Assembly (NCBI RefSeq): GCF_964204645.1
Contig: NC_134032.1
Coordinates: 10,782,275 to 10,846,274 of the forward strand
DNA: 64,000 nucleotides
DNA from: Tubulanus polymorphus
Lineage: Eukaryota; Nemertea; Palaeonemertea; Tubulaniformes; Tubulanidae
Direction: 5' to 3'
A program made the position numbers and the translations under genes. The notes under the pieces are model-generated. The model was not told the origin of the DNA. It made no database searches and saw only the letters and a list, made by a program, of their open reading frames with translations. Of the stretch, positions 22,512 through 33,778 are shown in pieces (the stretch's first letter is position 1; every line of letters starts with the position of its first letter).

Positions 22512-22846
22512 GCAGGAACCGGTCCACAGCAGTCTCCAAACACATGACAGTAGTAATCCGACTGGACACAATCCGTACAAGTTGGTTCCAGTTCAGCCTC
22601 GCCGTTTTTTATCCAGGTTACATTTTTGACGTAGATTACCTCGTCGCCAATTCGAAGTTCTTTAGCACCTACTGGCAGAATATCGCCATCCGCAACGACT
22701 AGAACATAAACGTGAAAAACAGCGTTTGAATTACATACTCGATGTTATGTATCTCTTCTGTAAATAGTTTCGACATTACCTGATTTTACCACTAAAACCA
22801 ATGTTAGAACACTCCCACATAATTTGAACCAATTTTTCGATGCCAT
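22512..22846 (-). pseudogene. 5' fragment of a secreted or receptor gene with a Cys-rich DCC motif
   Basis: Exon 1 (22846-22780) encodes MASKNWFKLCG and a hydrophobic run ending VVKS, a good signal peptide. Its donor CAG|GTAATG leaves phase 1. Exon 2 (22698 down) joins in frame after TTATGTTCTAG and reads VADGDILPVGAKELRIG, then TCTDCVQSDYYCHVFGDCCG. The Cys spacing with a terminal DCC resembles the Cys-rich N-termini of invertebrate adhesion-like receptors or a half somatomedin B domain. At 22512 the coding sequence runs into the ACGCCAT repeat and hits TGA at 22489-22487 after only a few residues. The gene is thus cut off; no continuation was found beyond the array. It may be a relic, or its true donor may lie at the junction. 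Confidence 0.6.
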
Positions 22847-23802
22847 TTTGTATCGCTAGGCACTCAATATCCTTAAAATTTTCGAATTCTACGAGCCTAT
22901 TGATTCAGAGTCCCTCTCACGCATCTCGGAAAATCATTATCTAACTGAATAAATAAATGGTTTTCAATTGGTGATTTGAAATATCTTCCTTGAACGACGT
23001 GCGGTTTTGAAGGGAGGATATTGTCTACCCACGAAACGAAATATAATCTCATACCAAAATCAAAAGACCCTCTGTAACTAAGACTTTAAAACCACACCCA
23101 TCTTTTGTTTCATTTTGACCCATTTCATCAACACTTATATGGCATCTACAGCTGCTGGCGAAGGCTATATGAAATTCAATCAACGATTGTTTGTCATTAG
23201 GATTTAGCTTCTTAGACCTTTTAGTTCGGTAATCTCTTCTACCGAAAATTACTAAATGAGCTTTAGAATAATTTCACGCAATCTTTCCATTTAAATCATT
23301 ATTGTATGTATATAATTTAGGAAAAACATATTACTTGGTCTGCGCATCCGCCTGCCAGAGTTCTGCAAAAATCATCAAATTAAAAAAGAATTTTTTAGCC
23401 CTGCTTTGTGTTTTCATCACATTTTATCAATGAAGTAATTCTTTTTATATGTCTTGATTTTCAATCTAGTAACTTGTAAAAGTTATGTTCAATTTCGCGA
23501 TTTGCAAAAAAGTGTTGCTTTTTTCATTTTTTCCCATCATTTGAATCAAGTTAATCACAATTTTCACTCCCTCTTTAACTTTTTTTCTGCAGTCCATGAG
23601 AGGTAATAAAAAAAATTTATCTTAATTATTTTCTTGCCCCCATTTCGAACCGCCGATGATAAGAAAAGCTTTTTTCCCATCACCCTCCAAATTTGTTCAT
23701 GAAAAAACCCGTATTCCAGGTAATTAGAAAAGGCCTTAATACAAATACACTATCTATTGTCAACCCGACGACCTGATGACAAACCTAATTCCTATGATTC
23801 TT
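22847..23802. other. Spacer, no gene seen
   Basis: AT-rich. A 28-base stretch (about 23366-23339, minus) is flanked by TTTTTGCAG and GTAATAT and might be a small exon. Nothing confirms it. Confidence 0.35.
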
Positions 23803-23990
23803 CTAAAACGTAAAATAGAGCCTGTTGTACCAATCTCCGCTATTTGACAAATGATTGGACGAACGAAGTGACCACCATTTGCTCTCGGACAAGAACGGCA
23901 TTGATTTTCCTTGCTGTTGGACGCGCGCCATGTCACCATGTGCATTCATGCGAGCAAGGCTCTCCCTTGCAGCATTCTTCCTTTCAGCAT
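23803..23990 (-). CDS. Possible orphan last exon, unknown product
   Basis: After an acceptor CAAATTTTAG the minus strand reads DAERKNAARESLARMN, then GKSMPFLSESKWWSLRSSN, GDWYNRLYFTF and stop. Composition (charged helix, then Trp/Tyr-rich end) looks like real protein, and CpG/GC is higher than the flanks. I do not recognise the family, and no partner exon was found between here and 24656. It could be a gene fragment moved by repeats. Confidence 0.3.
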
Positions 23991-24032
23991 CTAAAATTTG
24001 CAAAATTCCATTTTATTGCTGATCTCCTGTGA

Positions 24033-24656
24033 TGTTTTTAATTGGCCGGGGTCGACATTTCCTCGGCTCTCTAGCTCATTCGAGGCGAAAAACGATAACA
24101 ATTTAGCACGCCTCGAGCGTATGAAACCTACGTATTCTCGATTATAGCTTGTAGCTTATAAGTTGGAACCACAGAAAAATCAGAAAATTTGAACGTTTTA
24201 GATGCGTTTCTTAGCCATTCTAAAAAAAAAAAACGGGAATCAAACGCCGAACATCGACAAGCGGGAACTGGTAACGACCTAAGTGGACGAGTCGGTAGAA
24301 AACACGACTATTATCATTACCATCATGAACCGCAGTTAAAATTCATTTTTTTAATGAAATATTTTCATTAATTTTATTTCGTCGTGGTAACCGTGAGCTA
24401 CAAAGACAATTTCTCCATTTAACTTAATCGCGACGATGCATTTGCCAAATGATTCCATATAATGACACTGTACCTGCAACTTAACTTTCTTCTAAAACTT
24501 ATAACATGCATTCTGCTTATAACCAGCAGAGAATCCGTCTGTCTATTCCTTTCTATATTCTATACTAATTGTGAAGTGGCGAATGTATCCTTATAGTGGA
24601 ATGTAGTGAATGCAACTAATTTGATTTAACGTTCAGTAACCATGGGTGTTCGTTGT
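24033..24656. other. 3' flank of receptor 1
   Basis: No gene. An A9-10 run lies near 24222; TTTATT at 24373-24378 would be AATAAA on the minus strand for the receptor gene. Confidence 0.45.
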
Positions 24657-26799
24657 TCACATATGATTACTGCTGCTTATGTCGGCCATCGTTCTTTTCG
24701 TTTGAATGCTCAAGGAATCTTCATACATCGACGAAGCCGGGTTTCTGGTGAACGACACACCGACGAATCTCATACACGACAGCACCCTACGCTTCATAAC
24801 CAGACGAACCTCGTTGCCGGAAATGACGTAGATGAAGAAATTTATGCCGTAGTTCATCTGATAGAAGAACTCGATGATTTCACGAGCCGGTAACTCGCCG
24901 CTGATCGAGCCGAAATAGCGCTTGACGACACCTTCGAAGATCCAGGCGGGAAGGGTCAGAATCAAGAACGAGCATGTTAGCAAGAGTAACATGGCGGTGA
25001 TTTTGTTACGCGCTTTGGACGAAACTTTGCTGGTGTCGGTCGGCCGGTGGCGGAAAAGCGAGAAAACTACCAAAGCATTGCTTATTATGATGACTAGTGC
25101 TGGTATATACTCCATGGGAAAGCCGAGATAGAGTTGGGTAATCCATCCGATTTCCTGCGGGACCGCGCAGAAGTTTACATCACTCACGAAACGGATGTAA
25201 ATGATATAATATAGCGTGGACAGAATGGCAAATATGAAGACCCCGACGATAATCAATCTTGCGACCTTTGGACTGAGCCTGGTCGTAATAAACGGGAACC
25301 AGACGATAAGAAAACGCTCGAACGCAATAGTAGCCATCATCCACGCACCCGTTATCTGCATCACATCTGGAATACCTGCGAGTGAACAAAACAGTCCATC
25401 ATTAATTACTGAATTTGTCTTAACCCTGTTTTTTGAACATAAGAATACCGATATATTGACTTTGTCGTCCAAGTCTAGGCTTCAGAATTTAACGCTTCAA
25501 TCATATATTCAACTGGTTAGATTGCCAGCGCCCATCATCGACATATTCAAGACGTAGGCTTCGTATTTATGGCTTTTTGTAGTCATACCAACGTTCACAA
25601 GCGAATCGGATCCTAGTTCAACAGATGTGAGCTACGTTTAAATCAGAACGGTGGAACTGGCACCTGTATTATATCGGGACTTATTTCGCATTGGCGACAC
25701 GCGAATTTGATGAATACAGAGCTAATTCCCTTTCTCTCTCTCGGTACTAATCCCCTCCGTATATTTGTACAGAGCTAGGGAGACAGGAAATAGCACATCG
25801 TTTGAAGATTTTTTCTCGCTTTGTATCCGTATTACTGCAATAGTGCAATTCACTGTCAAAAATATACCAGTGAGTGAGGAAATAACTGTCATAATTCATA
25901 TCAATTCTAATTATAGATATTATTAGCATCACTCATCAATGTGGCGAATGCTTCTTTTCTAAGTTTGGATTTTAATATCTTCACCTAATACTTTTAAACA
26001 ATAAGAATCTGCATCTTCTGTATAAGGGGGAAATGTCGAGATCCCTACAAGCAAAACAGTCATTGGTAGTTTGTATCACTCCCATAAGAGATTTATAAAT
26101 CATTATCACAATTGTCTCTAACTTCTTTAGTTTCTTATATTTCACACACATAGCTTAGGTCTGAAACAACTAAGATATATTTAGAAAATTGGAATGATAT
26201 TCCTGAGTCATGTTTGGGAAATTCTGGGAGCTTTTAAAAAAATAACAGTTATAGGCTCCTACTTTTTTCGGCAGCAGTATCCATAGCAACCTTGCCTGAT
26301 CATACAGGACAGGTGGCAGCCCCCTCTCAACAATGTTCTGGCTACGCTCCTGAAAGAAATGTAATATAGGCCCTAACTTATACAGAATTTGCATACCTTC
26401 ACCGAGGATACAGCCGACATCGTTATAAAAACCAATAACCGCTTTCTTTCCCATAGCCAATAAAATCATGTTCAACCAAGAACAAAACCGTGCCGACAGC
26501 ATGGCGTTGTCGCAAACAGCTAAGGTGGCGATGTACCAGGCGTATGTGTGCTTTCTCATAGCGCTGTCCATCATTATCACCAGGGTCATCGTGTTACCGA
26601 AAAACCCGACCAAAATTATCATGAATGTCCCGATGAATCTCATCCACCGGACCCATTCGGGCAACTGATTTATGTCCCAGTAGAGGTTGGCAATCAAAGC
26701 TGGCCAATACTCGAGAATCCATTGCGTCTGAGATCCTACGGCGGTTGTACCGTTAGGGGGCGTCATGGTTTCCGTTGGAATGGTGGTGAATGTCGTCAT
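24657..26799 (-). CDS. Rhodopsin-family GPCR 1 (two exons), FMRFamide/orphan-like
   Basis: Plasma-membrane receptor, ligand unknown. Exon 1 26799-26397, exon 2 25375-24657, junction GAAG|GTATGC to TTCACTCGCAG|GT in phase, giving 373 residues. TM1 has GFFGNTMTLVIM (the conserved Asn), TM2 has LAVCD, and TM3 ends FERFLIVWFPF (residues 153-155 stand in for DRY). TM6 lies in ITAMLLLLTCSFLILTLPAW. TM7 reads YGINFFIYVISGNEVR in place of NPxxY. The N-terminus is Thr/Pro-rich with an NGT sequon. The reading frame stays open upstream of the ATG to a TTTTTGCAG at about 26847, so an additional 5' coding exon is possible. Family resemblance to invertebrate peptide receptors is by motif only. Confidence 0.85.
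25376..26396. other. Intron of GPCR 1
   Basis: About 1.02 kb, AT-rich, nothing else seen. Confidence 0.7.
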
Positions 26800-26849
26800 T
26801 CTTACGACTATCTTTCTTCTGGCCGACGTCACTTCCGCCGTAAACACTG

Positions 26850-27719
26850 CAAAAAGCGGTACCTGAAAATATCATACGAGAAAATCACAGATATATGCGA
26901 TCAGCTACGATCTCACTTTGATGGTTTCGACGAGACAATACTCGCAACTGGTGGTAAAGTTGGAACTGATCAATGCAGCAAAAAACAAGGAAACGAACTT
27001 TTAAACGCATGGATAATCCTCACGTCAAACACCTCATATAATCCTATTATTCTATTCTTTACATCTAAAACTGCTCCACAAAATGCTGGATTGGAAAGTA
27101 ATCAGTCCTAATGACTGAACGCGAATCGTTTGACATTTAAACCGTCCATAGCAAAGCTGGATTTCTATTGGAAACGCACAGTTTCCCTCACTAATACAAT
27201 TTGTCGCGAAAGTCAAATTGATCGACTACACATCCTTAATGAATAGCTGTTGATTAGCTACGATATTTACCTTCCATCGTTAGATAATTAATGACTTCCA
27301 ATAAATATTCATTCATCAGTCATTTTACAGGAAATTACACGAAATTACGGATCCATTCAAAATATGCATCTACGTGTAAAAAGACGAATTATGAACCCAC
27401 TTTCGAAGTTGGTGTTATTTTTCGCTTAGGTTAACAGGTTCTTTTACACCATATTGATGAGGTAGGGTTCCTAAATTGCATCGAAGATCACCTACGTACC
27501 ATATTGTCACATTGGAAGGTCTTGAAGTTGCGGGGTTAGAAGGTACATTCAACAGCACTGTATGAGAAGGGCCGAACTGTAACTCTATGTCGGGAAACTA
27601 ACTCCTGATGGTTTTGTACATTGAGAAGGGGAGATGAAGAAAAATAAGTTTAAAATAATGTCATCAGCTAACGCTTGACGCAGAACAAATGGAATCGGAC
27701 TGACATTACCTGAATTGAT
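26850..27719. other. Spacer between GPCR 1 and GPCR 2
   Basis: No gene or clear repeat seen on either strand. Confidence 0.45.
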
Positions 27720-28514
27720 CTATAGGTTACTAAAAGCTACATTATGAAATTTATACAGGGCAGTGACGATAAAGAATGTCGAAACCGTCACCAACATCAT
27801 AGTGGTTTGGTTCGTTCTCGACGATTTGTTGCCTCCTGAGCCAAATTTACTAGATCGGTAAAGTTGTACTCCGATTATTATATTAAATACTGACGTTAGT
27901 ACTATGGGTACAATGTAAAGGTAAGATACAGAAAATGTTAACCAGATTTGATAGACGTCTTGATTCGTGTACAAACATCCGATACTTGGAGAATAATCGT
28001 GGAATATGATAACAAGCGGTGCATTTAAGGCAGCACTTAAAAGAAAAACACCGCACACGACACACCTGGCAAAACGGGCAGTGCAAAGAACTCGTGACGT
28101 AAACGGGAATAAAACTAACATCAAACGTTCAAATGAAATGATAACCACGAATGAAGAACTACAGTACGTGCATGCTGCGAATAGAAATCCGTAAATTCGG
28201 CAGTTGGTTGCGCTAATTAGGTTAATCCCACCCATGAGATAACTGACTACTGGCATTAAGCACGACCCCACGGAAATCGACGTATCCGCCACTGCAAGAG
28301 CCGCCAGATAGCTAGCGAATGACAATCGCCTGAAATTTTCGGACGTCATGATCAGAAAGCTCGAACAATTTCCAAACAATCCAAAGGCGAAAATGGTTGG
28401 CAACAGAATAAGTGAGGTGATCCTCAATTCTGGGGGTAGGTTTAACAAGCTAAGTAGCAACGTGCCAGAATAAAAGGGTCGGCTTACGCGCCTCGTAACG
28501 GAGATATTCATCAT
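27720..28514 (-). CDS. GPCR 2, C-terminally truncated (no TM7)
   Basis: A single frame of 264 residues from an ATG at 28514. TM1 has FGLFGNCSSFLIM, TM2 LAALAVAD, and TM3 ends SFERLMLVLFPF. TM5 reads LYIVPIVLTSVFNIIIG, ICL3 FGSGGNKSSRTNQTT and TM6 LVTVSTFFIVTAL. Directly after TAL the sequence departs from its relative at 29277-29733 and stops 12 codons later, so TM7 and the tail are absent. It is therefore probably a damaged gene, unless a downstream exon (none seen) supplies TM7. Closest relatives are its neighbours at 29277-29733 (very similar over TM5-TM6) and 31528-32478. An earlier in-frame TTG is ignored. Confidence 0.7.
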   Translation of the reverse strand: MMNISVTRRVSRPFYSGTLLLSLLNLPPELRITSLILLPTIFAFGLFGNCSSFLIMTSENFRRLSFASYLAALAVADTSISVGSCLMPVVSYLMGGINLISATNCRIYGFLFAACTYCSSSFVVIISFERLMLVLFPFTSRVLCTARFARCVVCGVFLLSAALNAPLVIIFHDYSPSIGCLYTNQDVYQIWLTFSVSYLYIVPIVLTSVFNIIIGVQLYRSSKFGSGGNKSSRTNQTTMMLVTVSTFFIVTALYKFHNVAFSNL

Positions 28515-28562
28515 GTAACACCACTGCCCGCCTGATCGCTTTGTCTTCTGATTCAAATGCAA

Positions 28563-29276
28563 CAGTTTCCAGAAGAATATAAATCAAAAATCAATGCTAA
28601 TTCAGCGCACACGACATTTTCATTATCATCAATCAGCTGAGGCTGTACATCTATAGAAGCATTCATGTTTTCATTATCTAGGGCATAGACAATTATTTTA
28701 TGCGTGGTAAGCATCAATAACACGCGATACAATGAATATGTTACAAGTATATTTATTTCGATTTTTGATATTTCTCATTGTGTTCTGGTAAAAATCAAGC
28801 AGAGTCATTCGACGCATGCAATGTTACAAAAGACATACAATACACATGTAAAACGTTCTACTACGTTTTCAAAGAGAATGTAATCATGTAAAAAAATTAA
28901 AAGAGTGCTGCCATTTCTTAATGATGATAGATTATTTCGTATTCCTCGACATGAGAAGAAATGTGATTATTCTAACATAGTCGGAGTGTTTCAGATTCTT
29001 TTCGATTGTAACCAATTTGTCCCTGAAAAGTCTAAATTATTCCCTCGTTACTTTTGGCGAAATCTAAATTCTCTTAAGTTTTTCGAATTCATATCATCTT
29101 TAGGATTTCAGAAACGAACATGTGATTTCATAATCGAAGCAGAATGTACATTCCAAGTTTACAATCTCACGCATTCCCTAACCTCGGGTAGGATACGGAT
29201 ACTAGTGCTAAGACTGAAGATCTCGGAAATGGTACTGTATTCAGTTTTTACTTTGAATGAAATTGAAGTCAATTTT
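28563..29276. other. Spacer between GPCR 2 and the GPCR fragment
   Basis: AT-rich. The plus-strand frame at 28905-29333 opens at CTG rather than ATG, overlaps the broken receptor on the other strand and has no recognisable domain. Confidence 0.45.
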
Positions 29277-29733
29277 CTATTGGAGACAAGATATCATTTT
29301 CTTGAATGTGTTCCTCACCTCCGAACCGAGTAACAGATAAATATAGAAATTGAAGTTATAATTGCAACTGACAATGATTGGTAAATCTTTTGAATCGTGT
29401 CCATCGATGCAGGAATGTACGTACTAAGTACTGACGGCAGGGCAGTGACGATAAAGAATGTCGAAACGGTCACCAACATGATAGTGGTTTGGTTCGTTCT
29501 CGACGATTTGTTGCCTCCTGAGCCAAATTTACTAGATCGGTAAAGTTGTAATCCGATTATTATATTAAATACTGACGTTAGTACTATGGGTACAATGTAA
29601 AGGTAAGATACAGAAAATGTTAACCAGATTTGCAAATTATCTTTATTCGTGTACAAACATCCGATACTTGGAGAAAAATCGTGGAATACGATAACAATCG
29701 GGGCGTTGAAGGCAGCATTTACGAGAAATACAC
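29277..29733 (-). pseudogene. GPCR fragment (end of TM4 to tail), truncated and frameshifted
   Basis: Reads VFLVNAAFNAPIVIVFHD onward, nearly the same as GPCR 2 through TM5, ICL3 and TM6. It then continues PSVLSTYIPASMD, which GPCR 2 lacks. After that a shift of frame near 29395-29410 is needed to reach the genuine TM7, SCNYNFNFYIYLLLGSEVR, and a short tail ending at a TAG (29279-29277). The 5' side is cut at 29733, where ACGCCAT repeat sequence starts inside a unit. Both breaks mark it as a pseudogene. GPCR 2 lost the 3' end and this copy lost the 5' half. Confidence 0.8.
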
Positions 29734-30620
29734 TGATCGGGTCCTCTCACGCCATGTTTCAATTGAAGCTATTCTGCAGACCATTTGGGGCCTGACACGC
29801 CATATTGGCTGCAGAACATTCGGGGCTTGACACGCCATATAGAAGACAAATCGCGGTTTTTCTAGCAGTATTTGTTTTGTGATTATCAAATCATGAACAA
29901 TATATAACTAATTGAAACTAAAGATATAATTTAATTGCTTCCATAGAAAACCGTTCGACAAACCATGTTTCAATTATTGAAGCTATTCTGCAGACAATTT
30001 GGGGCTTGACACGCCATATTGGCTGCAGAACATTTGGGGCCTGACACGCCATGTAGAAGGCTTAGCGATTTTAGGAGCAATATGACTGCAGATCACACTA
30101 GATTGGAGCCTGGCTCACCATATATGTTTTTCTAACATTATCCATGTTCTTCTAAGACTGATTGATCAACAAATCATGTGAAATAGATGAATGATTCATT
30201 GAAATGTAAGATAGTTAATTAAAATCTTTATTCTGCAAAACTCATTCAGTAGATATATATGTAATGTTTTTGTATTTTTCATATGCTGGCGAAATATATG
30301 ATTGTTTAAATTGTGTTTCAAAATGTGTGTACACTGCATTAGATTAACAAACAACGATCAATTTCTATTCTGTAAAACTCATTTTAGTGTAAATGCGATG
30401 TAATATGTAGTTCTTATTATGTATATATAATACGTTGTAAATCATCTAAGACAAATTAATATCCAACCGAATATTTCAACTTCGGAAGAAAAACCCGCGA
30501 GACTTAGTCGACGTTTCATCTCATGCATAGGATTTGATTTTCATTTTACGTTTACCACATGGCGTGTCAGGCCCCAATATGGCGTGACAAGCCTCGGGGC
30601 TTGTGACGCCATATGCAGCA
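29734..30620 (+). repeat. ACGCCAT repeat array, locus 2
   Basis: Same units as locus 1 (CTCACGCCATGTTTCAATTG, GAAGCTATTCTGCAGACC, TTTGGGGCCTGACACGCCAT), with two inserted GGCTGCAGAACATT variants. It ends at the right with ATGGCGTGACAAGCCTC / GGGGCTTGTGACGCCAT (about 30579-30616), the counterpart of the palindrome at 21250-21285. The palindromic end is thus on the outer side in both loci, and the gene-fragment junction is at the other. Confidence 0.8.
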
Positions 30621-31527
30621 GGTCTTAAGATTGCCCTAGATGAATTTCTGAGCCCTTTCAAAAATTATTTTCTGCAGCTGTCCACGACCTTCAAACAGCC
30701 AATGGCACTAAATAGTGGATCTGGCTCAAACTACTGTGGCATGCGAGTAGTACATTAAATAGCGGATAAGGATTGTTGAACCTTTACGTACTGTGTGGGA
30801 TGGTTAGTAAACGTTTCCAGCGTCTTCTTGTGCTCATAAAATGCCGAATGTGCATTATGAAAAGTTTAGAACCATAGTCATTCATTTTCTCAACGCGGTA
30901 TTTTATTAAAAATTAAAGCGCAGTTTTCCGATAGAGGGCACCAACGCTGAAAGTTATCAGCGACAGCGATTGACTAATTATTAATTAACATTAGTGTTTT
31001 CCGCCTTTCCGTCTTAGCCCGATCCGATGAATTTCTCATTATTCGTTGAACACTTACTTCTGCTACCCTTAACATAAATTAAATGATTCCAGGGGATGTT
31101 TGCAGAAACTACGACTGACGACCTTTCATTACATTAGTTGGGCCCATCACTACTTTTGCTTTATTCGACTAAAAATTCGAAAAATATCATTTTTCTGTGA
31201 GACGCGTCAAAATTCAATTTAAACTTTCTGATTTAACATCATTCAATTTAGTTAGATTTATATTCATCGCGATGAACGCGATTTCACAAATATGAGCGCT
31301 AGATTTCTGAGAATTGATTGCCGAGTTTTCTAACAAATGATAAATTACTATAAATGCGACTTTATCTTGTTCGCATGAAATTGTTCACTGTCAATGTTTG
31401 TGCACAGCAAACGATTTGTATAACATACTTATACCTTGTCGATTATCCTGTTGTCTCCTTAGCTCGCGGATGGATCGATGGTGCATTTGAATTTGAATCA
31501 TCAAGTCAGTTCTTTTCTCGTGGAATT
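30621..31527. other. Upstream region of GPCR 3
   Basis: No exon seen. The segment 30735-30955 has a diverged copy at 36850-37070. Confidence 0.55.
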
Positions 31528-32478
31528 ATGAATTTGACTCGGACGCAAATTGCTAGACCGTATGCTAGCTACATCGTTCTCATGTCGGTGGAAAACAAGA
31601 CCGGTAGCTACCGCACGCTTTCGTTGGCCATTTTGCCGACGTTGTTCGTGTTAGGCGCCTTCGGAAATTCGGCTACTTTCCTAATAATGATCAGTCGCAG
31701 ATTCCGGAATTTATCTTACGCTAACTATCTGATCGGTTTGTCTCTAAGCGATTGCGTGTACTGCATGAATTTCACGCTGATGCCCGTTTTACAGTTTGTT
31801 CTCTTGCGCGGAACAACTGGTCCTGCACTTTTGATGAATTCGCTGATCAGTTGTCAAATCTATGAATTCATTACCACGCTGGCGGCCTGCAATAGCTCAT
31901 GGTTAATAGTAGCTATATCTCTAGAACGTGCGGCAGTTGTGCTCTTCCCGTTCACATCTCGTTTGATATGTACACCGAGATTTGCCAGACTTGTTACACT
32001 CATAATTACTGCAGTGAACGCACTAGTTCTATATCTTCTGCCAACTTTGTCCATGCATTTTACCGACCAGCTTTCCAGATGTTACTATGAATTATCAAAG
32101 CAAATAACGTATTTCTCCATAATAGTCATATACGCTAACCTTTTACCGTTAATTCTGATTATCGTATCAAATTCTCTAATAATAGTTCAGTTATTCAGAG
32201 GCTCAGATATGGTTTCGTCAGATAAGAAATCTGCGAAGTCAAAACGCACGACTATAATGCTTGTAACAGTTTCACTCGCATTTGCGATATTCACACTTCC
32301 AGACACTATTGCCGTTTACGTACCACTCCCTGACGACCGAAAAACATTTCTCTACGATATTTGTTTTCACCTGCAGATTTGCAATTATGTGGTAAATTTC
32401 TACATATATCTTTTATTGGGACGAGAAATTCGTGAATATTTCAGCGCGCAATTCCGCTGTAGAAAACCGACGAAATAA
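31528..32478 (+). CDS. Rhodopsin-family GPCR 3, single exon, intact
   Basis: 316 residues from MNLTRTQIA (ATG at 31528). This start was chosen because it places a glycosylation sequon at the N-terminus and aligns with GPCR 2. The frame is open further up to an ATG at 31354, which would add 58 residues with a hydrophobic stretch. TM1 has GAFGNSATFLIM, TM2 LSLSDC, TM3 ends SLERAAVVLFPF (LER at 132-134), and Cys in ECL1 and ECL2 are present. TM6 ends FAIFTLPDT. TM7 reads QICNYVVNFYIYLLLGREIR. It is an intact relative of GPCR 2 and of the fragment at 29277-29733, from which it lies divergently across repeat locus 2. A poly(A) signal AATAAA lies near 32678. Ligand unknown; probably a peptide. Confidence 0.85.
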   Translation: MNLTRTQIARPYASYIVLMSVENKTGSYRTLSLAILPTLFVLGAFGNSATFLIMISRRFRNLSYANYLIGLSLSDCVYCMNFTLMPVLQFVLLRGTTGPALLMNSLISCQIYEFITTLAACNSSWLIVAISLERAAVVLFPFTSRLICTPRFARLVTLIITAVNALVLYLLPTLSMHFTDQLSRCYYELSKQITYFSIIVIYANLLPLILIIVSNSLIIVQLFRGSDMVSSDKKSAKSKRTTIMLVTVSLAFAIFTLPDTIAVYVPLPDDRKTFLYDICFHLQICNYVVNFYIYLLLGREIREYFSAQFRCRKPTK

Positions 32479-33778
32479 AAATCAATTTCAAGTTTGATTT
32501 GCAATCACGTGTCGTGAGAGCAAGTTTATTCCCTCAAATCGAGAAAAGTAATCAATTAACCCTAAATTAATCCGAAGTAGTAGTATAGTAGTATTATCAT
32601 CAGTCTTGGCGCTCTAGTCATTTTATACCTTATCATTTATTCAAGTATATAGTTTTTAATGGGGATTCCTCTAAATTGCAATAAAAAACCAATAAAACAC
32701 GAAGAATCGTTTATTTCAATGATAATTTACAAATCAACATTCTTCAATGTTTGTTATTATTTCCTAATTTACCTTGTCAATAGATCATCCATTCTCACTT
32801 ACATCTTACTCAGCCATCAGGTGCCGGGGGTACATACTCAATAATACTTGTAATCTGACCTTACGATATTTTTGTACTCTGAAAATAAATCAAACGACTT
32901 ATGGGATGAAGGCATCGCTCAGCAAAAAAGAGCAGCGTATGACACCCAATTTCATCATAGATTTGGAATGATGCATCATTACCCATTTAAACTGGGGTAC
33001 ATGGAGGGGGCTCCATGCCAACTTGGAAAGTGGCCTAAAATGCTCGACAACCTGGCAATTTAACAGCTCCAAAGAGCTTATACAGAAAGTGAAGCAATAG
33101 CCATGTTATGAATTCTCGCGCGGAGAAAACCAAAAAAGGGCCAATGTGAATTTTGTTATTGTTCCTCGGCCGCACAGAAAAATGTTTCAGTATGGCCCCA
33201 ATCAGCCACCATACTAGACGCTCTTAACTGACTGACACCTTTCCGGCTCAGTGACGTCAAAGAGTTATTCATGAAATATAGTTAAAAATGTGTTGTTAGT
33301 TTAGGCTACATTTAGTTGATATCTTGTTGGTATATAGGTATTTCACCGCAATATCAGCTGAATTCGGCGTTCGATTCCACTGGAGGCGATATTTTGACTT
33401 TAGATATGTCGAATATAGGATGGCTTCATCGGATTCGACTATTTGTATAACTGCAAAATATGAGCATGAATACACATGACGCGCGGTGCGTATGTATAAG
33501 TATATATTTACTTTTCAGACAGTCCGGTACATCAAAAATAATGTACTAACTTAATATAAAAAACAGCATTAGGGGAACGGATAATGCATCGGAATAATTT
33601 TAGACGCGCGTTTAGATAATCAGTTTTTCAATCTCAAAGATCCGAACTGTTTAGTATCCACAGCAGTTGTTCCTGACGTGTAGGAGAACTCGTACATCGT
33701 CTGGTGTTCAGACTAACCGAACCGCTGATTCGCCGCACTTAATAATTCCTGACGATATTTTCTAATGCAGCGAACAAA
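32479..33778. other. Spacer between GPCR 3 and GPCR 4
   Basis: No gene seen. Poly(A)-type signals near 32678 and 32690. The frame at 32659-32844 is AT-rich and unsupported. Confidence 0.5.

Noticed and set aside
22430-22702. Plus-strand frame of 90 codons
   Set aside because: It crosses the junction between the repeat array and the minus-strand Cys-rich exon. The minus strand has the signal peptide and splice phase.
29315-29656. Treating the receptor fragment as an intact short receptor
   Set aside because: The real TM7 lies in another frame and the 5' half is missing, so it is listed as a pseudogene.
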